Assembly: GCA_965371355.1 (NCBI GenBank)
Contig: CBDUYD010000151.1
Coordinates: forward strand, 1 to 7,093
DNA length: 7,093 bases
Source: JASJHI01 sp965371355
Lineage (GTDB): Bacteria; Actinomycetota; Acidimicrobiia; Acidimicrobiales; Ilumatobacteraceae
Reading direction: 5' to 3'
Shown: in pieces, positions 1 through 5,635 of the stretch
Position numbering within the stretch: position 1 is the stretch's first letter
Layout of the letters: the number at the start of each line of letters is the position of its first letter
Notes under the pieces: generated by a model
What the model was told of the DNA's origin: nothing
Databases searched by the model: none
The model's input: the letters and a program-made list of their open reading frames with translations, nothing else
Made by a program: the position numbers and the translations under genes

Positions 1-15
1 CGGGGTGGGAACGGG

Positions 16-651
16 CTACTTGGTGGCGGTGCCGAGCACGCGGTGGCGGACGTGGAGGCCACTCGGTCCCTCGTCGCTGCGTTCGATCTCGATCGAGGAG
101 AAACCCGAGCCTTCGAGCAGCGAGCCGGTATCGCGGTCGACGACACAGCCGTTGAACAGCCAGCGGTGCGGCTGCTTGAGGATCCGCTGCGCAGCGCGCG
201 TTCCGGTGCCATCTGGGGCGACGACATGTTCGAGGAAGAAGAACGTTCCGCCGGGTTTGAGCACCCGCTGGATCTCGCTGACCACCTGCGACGGATCGTC
301 GACGCCGCAAAGCACGAGCGTGGCGACGACGCCGTCGGCGGTTTCGTCGTCGACGTCGATCATCTCTCCGCGCAACGTGCGGATCTCGAGGTCGACGCCG
401 TGCTCGTCGGCGCGGGCACGGAGCCGATCGTGCATCCCCGGATTGGGCTCGATCCCGATCACCTTCGTACCCGGCGCGTAGTAGCGCATGTTCGCGCCGG
501 TGCCGGGGCCGAGTTCGACGACCGTGCCGGTCATCGCGCCGATCGCGGCCTGCTTGCATTCGCCGTAGGTGTCGTGGACGCCACCCGCGCTGGCATCGAG
601 GATCGCTGCTTCGAGCCTGGTGCGCAGTTGCTGCTTCTCGAGGTTCGGCAT
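16..651 (-). CDS. Class I SAM-dependent methyltransferase, METTL7-like
   Basis: A 211-residue protein with a Rossmann-fold methyltransferase core covering most of its length. The SAM-binding glycine motif VVELGPGTGAN is at residues 44-54. The acidic end of strand 2 is E68 in IEPNP, and the motif LKPGG followed by FFFLEH is at 131-142. The family (Methyltransf_11) is clear. The region FLEHV, then a basic helix, W-LFNGC and RDTG (about 139-175) resembles the METTL7/thiol-methyltransferase-like branch, whose human members methylate alkyl thiols; that this protein does so is inference. No signal peptide or membrane anchor is seen, so it should be cytosolic. ATG (651-649) lies 9 nt after the stop of the dehydrogenase gene, so the two are probably co-transcribed. 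There is no real SD; a GGG and a TAGGGT box sit just upstream. The substrate is unknown. Confidence 0.88.
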   Translation of the reverse strand: MPNLEKQQLRTRLEAAILDASAGGVHDTYGECKQAAIGAMTGTVVELGPGTGANMRYYAPGTKVIGIEPNPGMHDRLRARADEHGVDLEIRTLRGEMIDVDDETADGVVATLVLCGVDDPSQVVSEIQRVLKPGGTFFFLEHVVAPDGTGTRAAQRILKQPHRWLFNGCVVDRDTGSLLEGSGFSSIEIERSDEGPSGLHVRHRVLGTATK

Positions 652-657
652 TCGACG

Positions 658-663
658 ACCCTA
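658..663 (-). promoter_or_regulatory. -10-like TAGGGT before the methyltransferase start
   Basis: TAGGGT lies 6 nt before the methyltransferase ATG, the distance expected for a leaderless transcript starting at the A. Its first three bases are also the TAG stop of the dehydrogenase gene. The GGG could alternatively act as a weak SD in a coupled operon. No -35 was identified. Confidence 0.25.
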
Positions 664-2004
664 CGGTGATTCGGGGGCTTGTCGTCCGCGCAGCCCGCGC
701 TCGTGGATGGCGTTGGCGTGCGCGGGGAAGCCCTCGTGATCGGCGAGGGCGATCACCGAGGGAGCCATCCGTGCGAGGGCGTTCGCGTCGGCGCGGGCGA
801 TCGCGGCCCGCTTGAGGAAGGCGTCGGCGGTGATGCCCGACGCGACGTGGGCGAATCCGCTCGTCGGGAGTGAGGCGGGGCAGCCGATCACGAAGTTCGC
901 CGCACTGAACGGCGTGTCCTGTCCGATCAGGATCTCACCCGCATTGACGAGTCGGTCGAGCACGTCGTCGACCGCGCCGGGTGACACCGCGACCTGGAGG
1001 TGCTCGGGTGCGTACTCGTTGGCGATCCCGACCGCCTGCTCGAGCGTGTCGACGAGCACGCAGCCCCCGTTCGGGCCGAGAGCGGTGCGGGCGGCATCGG
1101 CCCGAACCGGAGGCAGCGCGGCGAGTTGACGGTCGAGTTCTGCGTCGGTCGCGTCGGCGAGGCCGGTAGAGGTGGTGAGCAGCACCACCGAGCTGTCGGT
1201 TCCGTGCTCGCCTTCGGTCAGTAGATCCGAAGCGAGTCGACGGGGATCGGCGGTGTCGTCGGCGATGACGAGGCTCTCGGTCGGGCCGAGCAGCATCATC
1301 GTGGCGACGCCGTGGCGCTGCATCTCGACCTGGGCGATCGTGACGGCGGGCGAGCCCGGTCCGACGATCTTGCGGACGCGGGGGATCGACTCGGTGCCGA
1401 ACCCGAGCGCGGCGATGCCGGCCGGTCCGTTCACCCGGAAGATGCTGTCGATGCCGAGCTTGCGACAGACGACGAGTACCGCAGGATCGACCTCGCCCGC
1501 GCCGCCCGGCACCGGTGGCACGACGAGCGAGATGGATGGGACCCCGGCGACCAGGGCGGGAACCGCGAGCTGGTAGGCGACGCTCGGATAGCTCGCCTTG
1601 CCGCTCGGCGTGAAGAGGCCGACCGAGGTGATCGGGGTGATCTTCTCACCGACCGTGAGGCCGGGCTCGCTCTCGATCATCCAGTCGGCGGCACGCTCTC
1701 GCTGCGCCTCGTTGAACATGCGAAGGTGTGCGATCGCATCGTCGATCGCGTCATCGACCGCCGCGTCGACGGTTGCCGAATTGAGTTCGTCGTCGGTGAC
1801 CCGCAACCCCGGGGGATCGATCTCGATGTCGTCGAATCGCGCCAGTGCCTCGCACACCGCGGCGTCGCCCCTGGTCCGGACGTCGTCGATCAGCGCGCCA
1901 ATCGACGCCCGGAGCCCCGGATCGAAGATCTCGCCGAGCCCGCGGGCGATCAGCGCCTGGCGGCCGGCCTCGTCCATCTCGCTCCACCGCTGCCGACGCA
2001 TCAC
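661..2004 (-). CDS. Histidinol dehydrogenase family enzyme, divergent paralog (HisD-like)
   Basis: A 447-residue protein colinear with HisD (434 residues in E. coli), an NAD-dependent, zinc-dependent enzyme that oxidises an alcohol in two steps to an acid. Family landmarks are VGLFTPSGKA near 128-137, GPGSPAVT at 215-222, GPTE at 240-243, EGEH at 264-267, APEH at 332-335, LPTSG at 379-383 and a C-terminal PAH at 427-429. The catalytic Glu/His pair (E334, H335) is kept. By motif alignment to E. coli HisD, zinc ligands H262 and H419 are kept (H267, H429), but Q259 becomes E264 and D360 becomes N370. Histidinol-site H367 becomes A377 and S237 becomes T242. I infer a substrate other than histidinol, as in other HisD paralogs such as the sulfopropanediol dehydrogenase HpsN. 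A sole, odd HisD cannot be excluded. Translation begins at GTG 2004 or at the adjacent ATG 2001; no SD is visible. Confidence 0.85.
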   Translation of the reverse strand: MMRRQRWSEMDEAGRQALIARGLGEIFDPGLRASIGALIDDVRTRGDAAVCEALARFDDIEIDPPGLRVTDDELNSATVDAAVDDAIDDAIAHLRMFNEAQRERAADWMIESEPGLTVGEKITPITSVGLFTPSGKASYPSVAYQLAVPALVAGVPSISLVVPPVPGGAGEVDPAVLVVCRKLGIDSIFRVNGPAGIAALGFGTESIPRVRKIVGPGSPAVTIAQVEMQRHGVATMMLLGPTESLVIADDTADPRRLASDLLTEGEHGTDSSVVLLTTSTGLADATDAELDRQLAALPPVRADAARTALGPNGGCVLVDTLEQAVGIANEYAPEHLQVAVSPGAVDDVLDRLVNAGEILIGQDTPFSAANFVIGCPASLPTSGFAHVASGITADAFLKRAAIARADANALARMAPSVIALADHEGFPAHANAIHERGLRGRQAPESP

Positions 2005-2011
2005 CGCGATG

Positions 2012-2017
2012 ACGCTA
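2012..2017 (-). promoter_or_regulatory. -10-like TAGCGT before the HisD-like start
   Basis: TAGCGT lies 7 nt before GTG 2004 in the 37-nt gap after the GYD gene. The gap has no SD-like purine run on this strand. The spacing fits leaderless initiation at the GTG and would favour GTG 2004 over ATG 2001. No convincing -35 is seen. Confidence 0.3.
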
Positions 2018-2041
2018 CTGGCGCGGTGAGCGGAGGGCGAT

Positions 2042-2362
2042 TCAGCCGCTCGGCGGGCGGTAAGCGGGCGTGAGAGCCACCGCAGCGTCGATCTCCTCGG
2101 CGGTGATCAACGGCGTCAGCGTCACCGAGATTCCGCCTGACGCGTTGATCAGCAGCGACACGGCTGCCGCACTCGCCGCGTCGGGGAAGTCGCAGATCCC
2201 GATCACGTCGGTGTCGCCGTAGGCGAAGTAGAAGCTCTCGACGGTTCCCCCGACCGATTCGCACGCGGCGGTGCCGGCGGCCAATCGGGCGGAGCCGCCC
2301 TCGGCCATGAGACCCTTGACGCCGTCGCTGCTGTAGCTGCCCTGGATGAGGTACTTCGGCAT
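2042..2362 (-). CDS. GYD-domain protein, function unknown
   Basis: A 106-residue protein that is essentially one GYD domain, a small alpha/beta ferredoxin-like fold. Visible landmarks are the N-terminal strand MPKYLIQGSY, KGLMAEGGSARL at about 16-27, SFYFAYGDTDVIGICDFPD at about 43-61, where the domain's name motif falls (YGD here), and SAAAVSLLINASGG at 64-77. It ends in the usual YRPP tail. No biochemical role is established for most of these proteins; they often sit beside metabolic enzymes. I chose ATG 2362 because family members start with MPKYL-type sequence. An in-frame GTG at 2371 would add three residues, and a stop codon lies just upstream of that. The SD is poor: AAAGTGGG ends 4 nt before the ATG, and a better GAGGTGAT (2390-2383) is too far away. 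The dehydrogenase gene follows after 37 nt on the same strand, suggesting an operon. Confidence 0.85.
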   Translation of the reverse strand: MPKYLIQGSYSSDGVKGLMAEGGSARLAAGTAACESVGGTVESFYFAYGDTDVIGICDFPDAASAAAVSLLINASGGISVTLTPLITAEEIDAAVALTPAYRPPSG

Positions 2363-2442
2363 GATGCCCACTTTCAGGTCGCATCACCTCGAACCACCCG
2401 GGCCCACGGCGATGGCACCGCCCTCCAGCGGCGCGGCCCGAC

Positions 2443-2448
2443 ATTATC
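2443..2448 (-). promoter_or_regulatory. Candidate -10 (GATAAT) for the GYD-led gene cluster
   Basis: GATAAT on the minus strand matches the TATAAT consensus at five of six positions. It is one of very few AT-rich spots in the 178-bp divergent spacer between the GYD gene and purA. It would give a leader of about 70 nt before the GYD start. The expected -35 position is GTCGGA, a poor match, so this is tentative. Confidence 0.3.
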
Positions 2449-2485
2449 AGCAGGGAATGAAGCCCTCCGACGAGCGGCCGGGCAG

Positions 2486-2491
2486 TAGCAT
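2486..2491 (+). promoter_or_regulatory. Candidate -10 (TAGCAT) for purA-purB
   Basis: TAGCAT fits the actinobacterial TANNNT pattern and lies 49 nt before the purA ATG. It would give a leader of about 40 nt that carries the purA SD. No TTGACA-like -35 is visible at the proper distance. I see no purine-riboswitch-like fold in this short spacer. Confidence 0.25.
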
Positions 2492-2530
2492 CAGCTCACG
2501 TTCCAGTCGCCAGCCCCACCCGTCAAGCCG

Positions 2531-2535
2531 AGGAG
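2531..2535 (+). promoter_or_regulatory. Ribosome binding site of purA
   Basis: AGGAG followed by a 5-nt spacer precedes ATG 2541. This fixes the purA start and excludes the longer in-frame N-terminal extension that runs back to 2346. Confidence 0.85.
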
Positions 2536-2540
2536 CGTGC

Positions 2541-3815
2541 ATGCCCGTCACCGTCGTCGTCGGAGCCCAGTGGGGTGACGAGGGCAAAGCCAAGGTCATC
2601 GACCTGCTGTCGAAGGAGCACGCCTACGTCGTGCGCTACCAGGGCGGGCACAACGCGGGGCACACGGTCGTCGTCGACGGCGAGCGGTACGCGCTGCAGC
2701 TGATCCCCTCGGGCATTCTGTACGACCACGTCACCCCGGTGATCGCGAACGGTGTCGTCGTCGACCTGCCGACCCTGTTCAACGAGATCGACGCGCTCGA
2801 AGGCCGCGGCATCTCGTGCTCGGGCCTCCAGGTGTCGAGCCGGGCACACCTGATCTTCCCCTGGCACCAGGCCCACGACGCGATCGCCGAGGCGATTCGT
2901 GGCGACGACAAGATCGGCACGACGTTGAAGGGGATCGGCCCCGCCTACGCCGACAAGGCTCGCCGCGTGGGACTTCGGGCGGGCGACGTGCTCGATCCCG
3001 AACGGTTCGCCACGCTCGTGCGCGAGCGGGCGCTCGCCGAGAACCGGCTGATCGAGGACGCGGGCGGAGATCCGCTCGACGTCGACGAGATCGTTGCGAC
3101 GTTCACGGCGTTCGGCGTCCGGCTCGCCCCCCACGTCACCGACACGGTGAGCCTGCTGCACGCGGCGATCGCCCGGGGCGCACACGTGCTGCTCGAGGGT
3201 GCGCAGGCGACATTCCTCGACCTCGATCACGGCACCTACCCCTATGTGACTTCGTCGAACCCGACGGCCGGCGGCGCGTGCTCGGGCACCGGCCTCGGTC
3301 CGCGCGACATCGATCGCGTCATCGGGATCACCAAGGCGTACACCACGAGGGTCGGCGCCGGGCCATTCCCGACCGAGCTGCTCGACGCCGACGGTGAGAC
3401 GCTCGTCGAGGTCGGTCACGAGTTCGGTACGGTCACCGGCAGGCGCCGTCGGGCGGGATGGCTCGACTGCGTGATGCTGCGCCACGCCGTGCGTCTCAAC
3501 AGCCTGAGCGAACTGGCGCTGACCAAGCTCGACATCCTCGACGGCTTCGAGTCGATCAAGATCTGTACGGGCTACCGGTTGGACGGTGCCGTGCTCGACG
3601 CGTATCCCGATCGGTCCGATCTTCTCGACCGGGTCGAGCCGATATATGAGACGATCCGAGGATGGGGTAGCGCGTTGAGCGATGCCCGCGAGCCCGGCCA
3701 TCTCCCCGATCGGGCGCGGCGGTTCATCGAGATCGTCGAACGCGAGGTCGGCGTCCCCGTCCGGGTCGTCGGTGTCGGCGCCGAGCGCGACGACTACCTG
3801 CTCTGGGTCTCATGA
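2541..3815 (+). CDS. purA: Adenylosuccinate synthetase
   Basis: A 424-residue protein, full length for the family. PurA condenses IMP with aspartate, driven by GTP, to adenylosuccinate, the first committed step from IMP to AMP, in the cytosol. The N-terminus aligns without gaps to E. coli numbering: GDEGK at 12-16 with catalytic D13, and GGHNAGHT at 35-42 with catalytic H41. Further landmarks are GIGPAYADK at 131-139, TSSNPTAGGACSG at 237-249, the TRVGAGPFPTE loop at 269-279, TGRRRRAGWLD at 299-309 and the guanine-recognition motif TKLDILD at 328-334. One substitution stands out: the phosphate loop usually reads GDEGKGK, but residue 17 here is Ala. The start is fixed by AGGAG 5 nt upstream and by homology beginning at the first strand (VTVVVGAQWG). 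purB follows after 10 nt. Confidence 0.97.
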   Translation: MPVTVVVGAQWGDEGKAKVIDLLSKEHAYVVRYQGGHNAGHTVVVDGERYALQLIPSGILYDHVTPVIANGVVVDLPTLFNEIDALEGRGISCSGLQVSSRAHLIFPWHQAHDAIAEAIRGDDKIGTTLKGIGPAYADKARRVGLRAGDVLDPERFATLVRERALAENRLIEDAGGDPLDVDEIVATFTAFGVRLAPHVTDTVSLLHAAIARGAHVLLEGAQATFLDLDHGTYPYVTSSNPTAGGACSGTGLGPRDIDRVIGITKAYTTRVGAGPFPTELLDADGETLVEVGHEFGTVTGRRRRAGWLDCVMLRHAVRLNSLSELALTKLDILDGFESIKICTGYRLDGAVLDAYPDRSDLLDRVEPIYETIRGWGSALSDAREPGHLPDRARRFIEIVEREVGVPVRVVGVGAERDDYLLWVS

Positions 3816-3820
3816 GGAGG
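3814..3820 (+). promoter_or_regulatory. Ribosome binding site of purB, overlapping the purA stop
   Basis: GAGGAGG, an almost complete anti-SD complement, begins at the second base of the purA TGA and ends 5 nt before ATG 3826. Ribosomes finishing purA would sit on this site, so translational coupling of the two genes is likely (inference). Confidence 0.85.
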
Positions 3821-3825
3821 CGGCG

Positions 3826-5145
3826 ATGATTCCGCGCTACTCGACGCCCGAGATGGACGCGGTGTGGTCCGACCCCGTGCGCTTCGGCCGCTGGCTCGAG
3901 GTCGAATTGCTGGCGACCGAGGCACACGCCGCGTTCGGCATGGTCCCGTCGGAGGATGCGGTGGCCTGTCGCGACAGGGCGCCGACGACCGACGAAGAGT
4001 TCGTCGAAAGCGTTCTCGAGCGCGAGGCGGTGACCGACCACGACGTCGCCGCGTTCGTCGACGTGGTCCAGCGCGCGATCGGCGGCCCGGCTGCCGCTTG
4101 GATCCATTTCGGCCTCACGTCGTCGGACGTCGTCGATACGGCGCTGTGCTGGGCGATGCGCGATGCGGCCGATCTCCTGATCGACGCGGCGACCGAGCTG
4201 CTCGACACGCTCGTCGGCCTTGCCCGCACCCATCGCGACACGGTCATGATCGGGCGTACGCACGGGGTTCACGCCGAACCGACCACATTCGGTGCCAAGG
4301 TGGCCCTGTGGGCGCTCCAGGTCGACCGCGACCGGGCCCGGCTGCGCGCCGCGCGCGAGTCGGTGGCGGTGATGAAGTTGAGCGGCGCGGTGGGCACCTA
4401 CTCGAACATCCCGCCGGAGGTCGAGACGTTCGTCGGCGACGCATTGCGACTGCGCCCGACCGCGGCCACGCAGGTAGTGGCCCGCGATCGCCACGCCGAG
4501 TTCCTGTATGCGTGCGCATCGATCGGCGCGACGTGCGAAATGGTTGCCGTTGAACTCCGCCATCTTCAGCGAACCGAGGTGCGCGAAGTGCAAGAGGGAT
4601 TCAAGCCCGGTCAGAAGGGATCATCGGCAATGCCGCACAAGCGCAATCCGATCTCGGCCGAGACGATCTCCGGGCTGGCGCGGGTACTGCGCTCGAATCT
4701 GCTCGCCGGGCTGCAGGATGTGGCGCTGTGGCACGAGCGCGATATCTCCCATTCGTCGGTCGAGCGTGTGGTGCTACCGGACTCGTCGCAACTCGCTTAC
4801 TACATGATGCGGCGACTGCGCCGTCTACTCTCGGGTCTGCTCGTGTTCCCCGACAAGATGTTGGCGAATCTCGATTCGAGTCACGGGCTGGTGTTCAGTC
4901 AGCCCGTGCTCCTCAAGCTGATCGAGACCGGAATGCCTCGCGATGACGCCTATCGGATCGTGCAGCGAAACGCGATGGTGTCGTGGGATGAGGGCCGTGA
5001 CTTCCGAGCACTGCTCGAAGCCGATGACGAGGTGGATGATGCGACTCTCGACGAGGCGTTCGACCTGTCGCGTTCGCTGCGCAACCTCCACCTCATCTTC
5101 GAGCGACTCGACGCGCTCGACGGGCGTGATGGCGTCGAGTGCTGA
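3826..5145 (+). CDS. purB: Adenylosuccinate lyase
   Basis: A 439-residue member of the fumarase/aspartase superfamily, of a length typical for the shorter bacterial and archaeal PurB type. It cleaves fumarate from adenylosuccinate to give AMP, and from SAICAR to give AICAR in de novo purine synthesis. It acts as a homotetramer with active sites shared among subunits. The N-terminus IPRYSTPEM and WLEVE (23-27) are typical. TDHDVAAF (70-77) carries the conserved His (H72). HFGLTSSDVVDT is at 94-105, GRTHGVHAEPTTFG (143-156) carries catalytic-type H146, and the superfamily signature GSSAMPHKRNP with its catalytic Ser loop is at 265-275. These residues look intact. The start is set by the strong SD and by homology; the open frame runs back into purA but the extension is spurious. 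It pairs functionally with purA just upstream. The convergent neighbour ends 26 nt downstream. Confidence 0.97.
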   Translation: MIPRYSTPEMDAVWSDPVRFGRWLEVELLATEAHAAFGMVPSEDAVACRDRAPTTDEEFVESVLEREAVTDHDVAAFVDVVQRAIGGPAAAWIHFGLTSSDVVDTALCWAMRDAADLLIDAATELLDTLVGLARTHRDTVMIGRTHGVHAEPTTFGAKVALWALQVDRDRARLRAARESVAVMKLSGAVGTYSNIPPEVETFVGDALRLRPTAATQVVARDRHAEFLYACASIGATCEMVAVELRHLQRTEVREVQEGFKPGQKGSSAMPHKRNPISAETISGLARVLRSNLLAGLQDVALWHERDISHSSVERVVLPDSSQLAYYMMRRLRRLLSGLLVFPDKMLANLDSSHGLVFSQPVLLKLIETGMPRDDAYRIVQRNAMVSWDEGRDFRALLEADDEVDDATLDEAFDLSRSLRNLHLIFERLDALDGRDGVEC

Positions 5146-5171
5146 GTGCCGGGCGCTGAGAGGTCAGAGAA

Positions 5172-5588
5172 TCACTTCGCGCGGCTGATGCCGGCCCGCT
5201 TCAACACGGCGGGCTGCACGCCGACGTCGCGCCACGCCGTGTACGACAGCTTCTTGCTCTCGCTGTAGCTCTTGGCGACTTCGACGAAAGCGTCCTCGAT
5301 CGCGGTGATGTCGATCTGGTCGGACATCCTCTCGAGTTCGTCGTTGAGGTCGAGACGCTCCTGGACGAGGAGCAGTTCGTCGACGGCACTGGCGGTCGGC
5401 ACTTCGGCGTCGATAGCGGCGAGGCGATTCTCGATCGTCTCGCCGGTGCGCTTGCGGCCACGCTTGGGTTTGGTCGCACGAAGCGCCTCGAGATAGTCGC
5501 GAACGACACGACCCTCGGCCCGCCCTTTGGCGAGTGCGGCCTTGTGCTCGTCGGTCATCGGTGTCTTGGGTCCGCGCTTGGAAGCCAT
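5172..5588 (-). CDS. Conserved hypothetical protein with AT-hook-like basic motifs
   Basis: A 138-residue protein of a type I recognise as widespread in Actinobacteria but with no known function. The N-terminal third is strongly basic: residues 1-48 hold 15 Lys/Arg against 5 acidic residues. It has two AT-hook-like cores, KRGPK at 4-8 and KRGRK at 42-46. Residues about 50-90 (ETIENRLAAIDAEV onward) are heptad-like and highly charged, probably a coiled coil or helical hairpin. The C-terminus (about 95-138) has a helix, then YTAWRDVGVQPAVLKRAGI, a helix-turn-helix-like stretch. This composition suggests DNA or nucleoid binding, but that is inference. No signal peptide or membrane segment is seen. 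ATG 5588 has no SD; a TAGACT box sits exactly at -12 to -7. It is convergent with purB and divergent from the thioesterase gene. Confidence 0.82.
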   Translation of the reverse strand: MASKRGPKTPMTDEHKAALAKGRAEGRVVRDYLEALRATKPKRGRKRTGETIENRLAAIDAEVPTASAVDELLLVQERLDLNDELERMSDQIDITAIEDAFVEVAKSYSESKKLSYTAWRDVGVQPAVLKRAGISRAK

Positions 5589-5594
5589 ACGACA

Positions 5595-5600
5595 AGTCTA
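5595..5600 (-). promoter_or_regulatory. -10-like TAGACT for the AT-hook-like gene (leaderless)
   Basis: TAGACT ends 6 nt before ATG 5588, so a transcript starting at the A of the ATG would have this box exactly at -12 to -7. A weak -35 (TTGCAT, minus strand 5622-5617) lies 16 bp upstream. No SD is present, so leaderless translation is the likely mode. Confidence 0.5.
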
Positions 5601-5622
5601 CGAAGCCGCCGCTCGGATGCAA

Positions 5623-5628
5623 TAGGTT
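5623..5628 (+). promoter_or_regulatory. -10-like TAGGTT for the thioesterase gene (leaderless)
   Basis: TAGGTT lies 7 nt before ATG 5636, with no useful SD between. It falls inside the 47-bp spacer and overlaps the presumed -35 of the divergent promoter, so the two polymerase sites could interfere. No -35 is recognisable on this strand. Confidence 0.4.
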
Positions 5629-5635
5629 GTCCGGA

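Noticed and set aside
43..669. 208-codon open frame antisense to the methyltransferase gene
   Set aside because: It is the complementary-strand shadow of a clear SAM-methyltransferase frame and has no family features of its own.
1312..2073. 253-codon open frame antisense to the HisD-like gene
   Set aside because: Composition is typical of an antisense shadow (many Asp, Arg, Gly), with no motif. The HisD-family match on the minus strand covers it fully.
2383..2390. Strong SD-like GAGGTGAT (minus strand) upstream of the GYD gene
   Set aside because: It lies 11 nt from GTG 2371 and 20 nt from ATG 2362, too far for normal use, and no better-placed in-frame ATG or GTG exists before the upstream stop.
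2346..2540. 65-residue N-terminal extension of PurA
   Set aside because: The frame is open but overlaps the GYD gene start and has no PurA homology. The strong SD at 2531 places the start at 2541.
2523..3701. 392-codon open frame antisense to purA
   Set aside because: It mirrors the purA codon pattern in GC-rich DNA, has Arg/Asp/Val-heavy low-complexity composition, no recognisable domain and no SD. PurA is certain on the other strand.
3682..3825. N-terminal extension of PurB inside purA
   Set aside because: Ser/Arg-rich out-of-frame reading of purA. The real start at 3826 has an ideal SD and family homology begins there.
5141..5171. GCTGAG direct repeat (5141-5146 and 5155-5160) at the purB convergent junction
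   Set aside because: Two 6-bp copies are expected by chance, and no inverted repeat or T run marks a terminator in the 26-bp gap.
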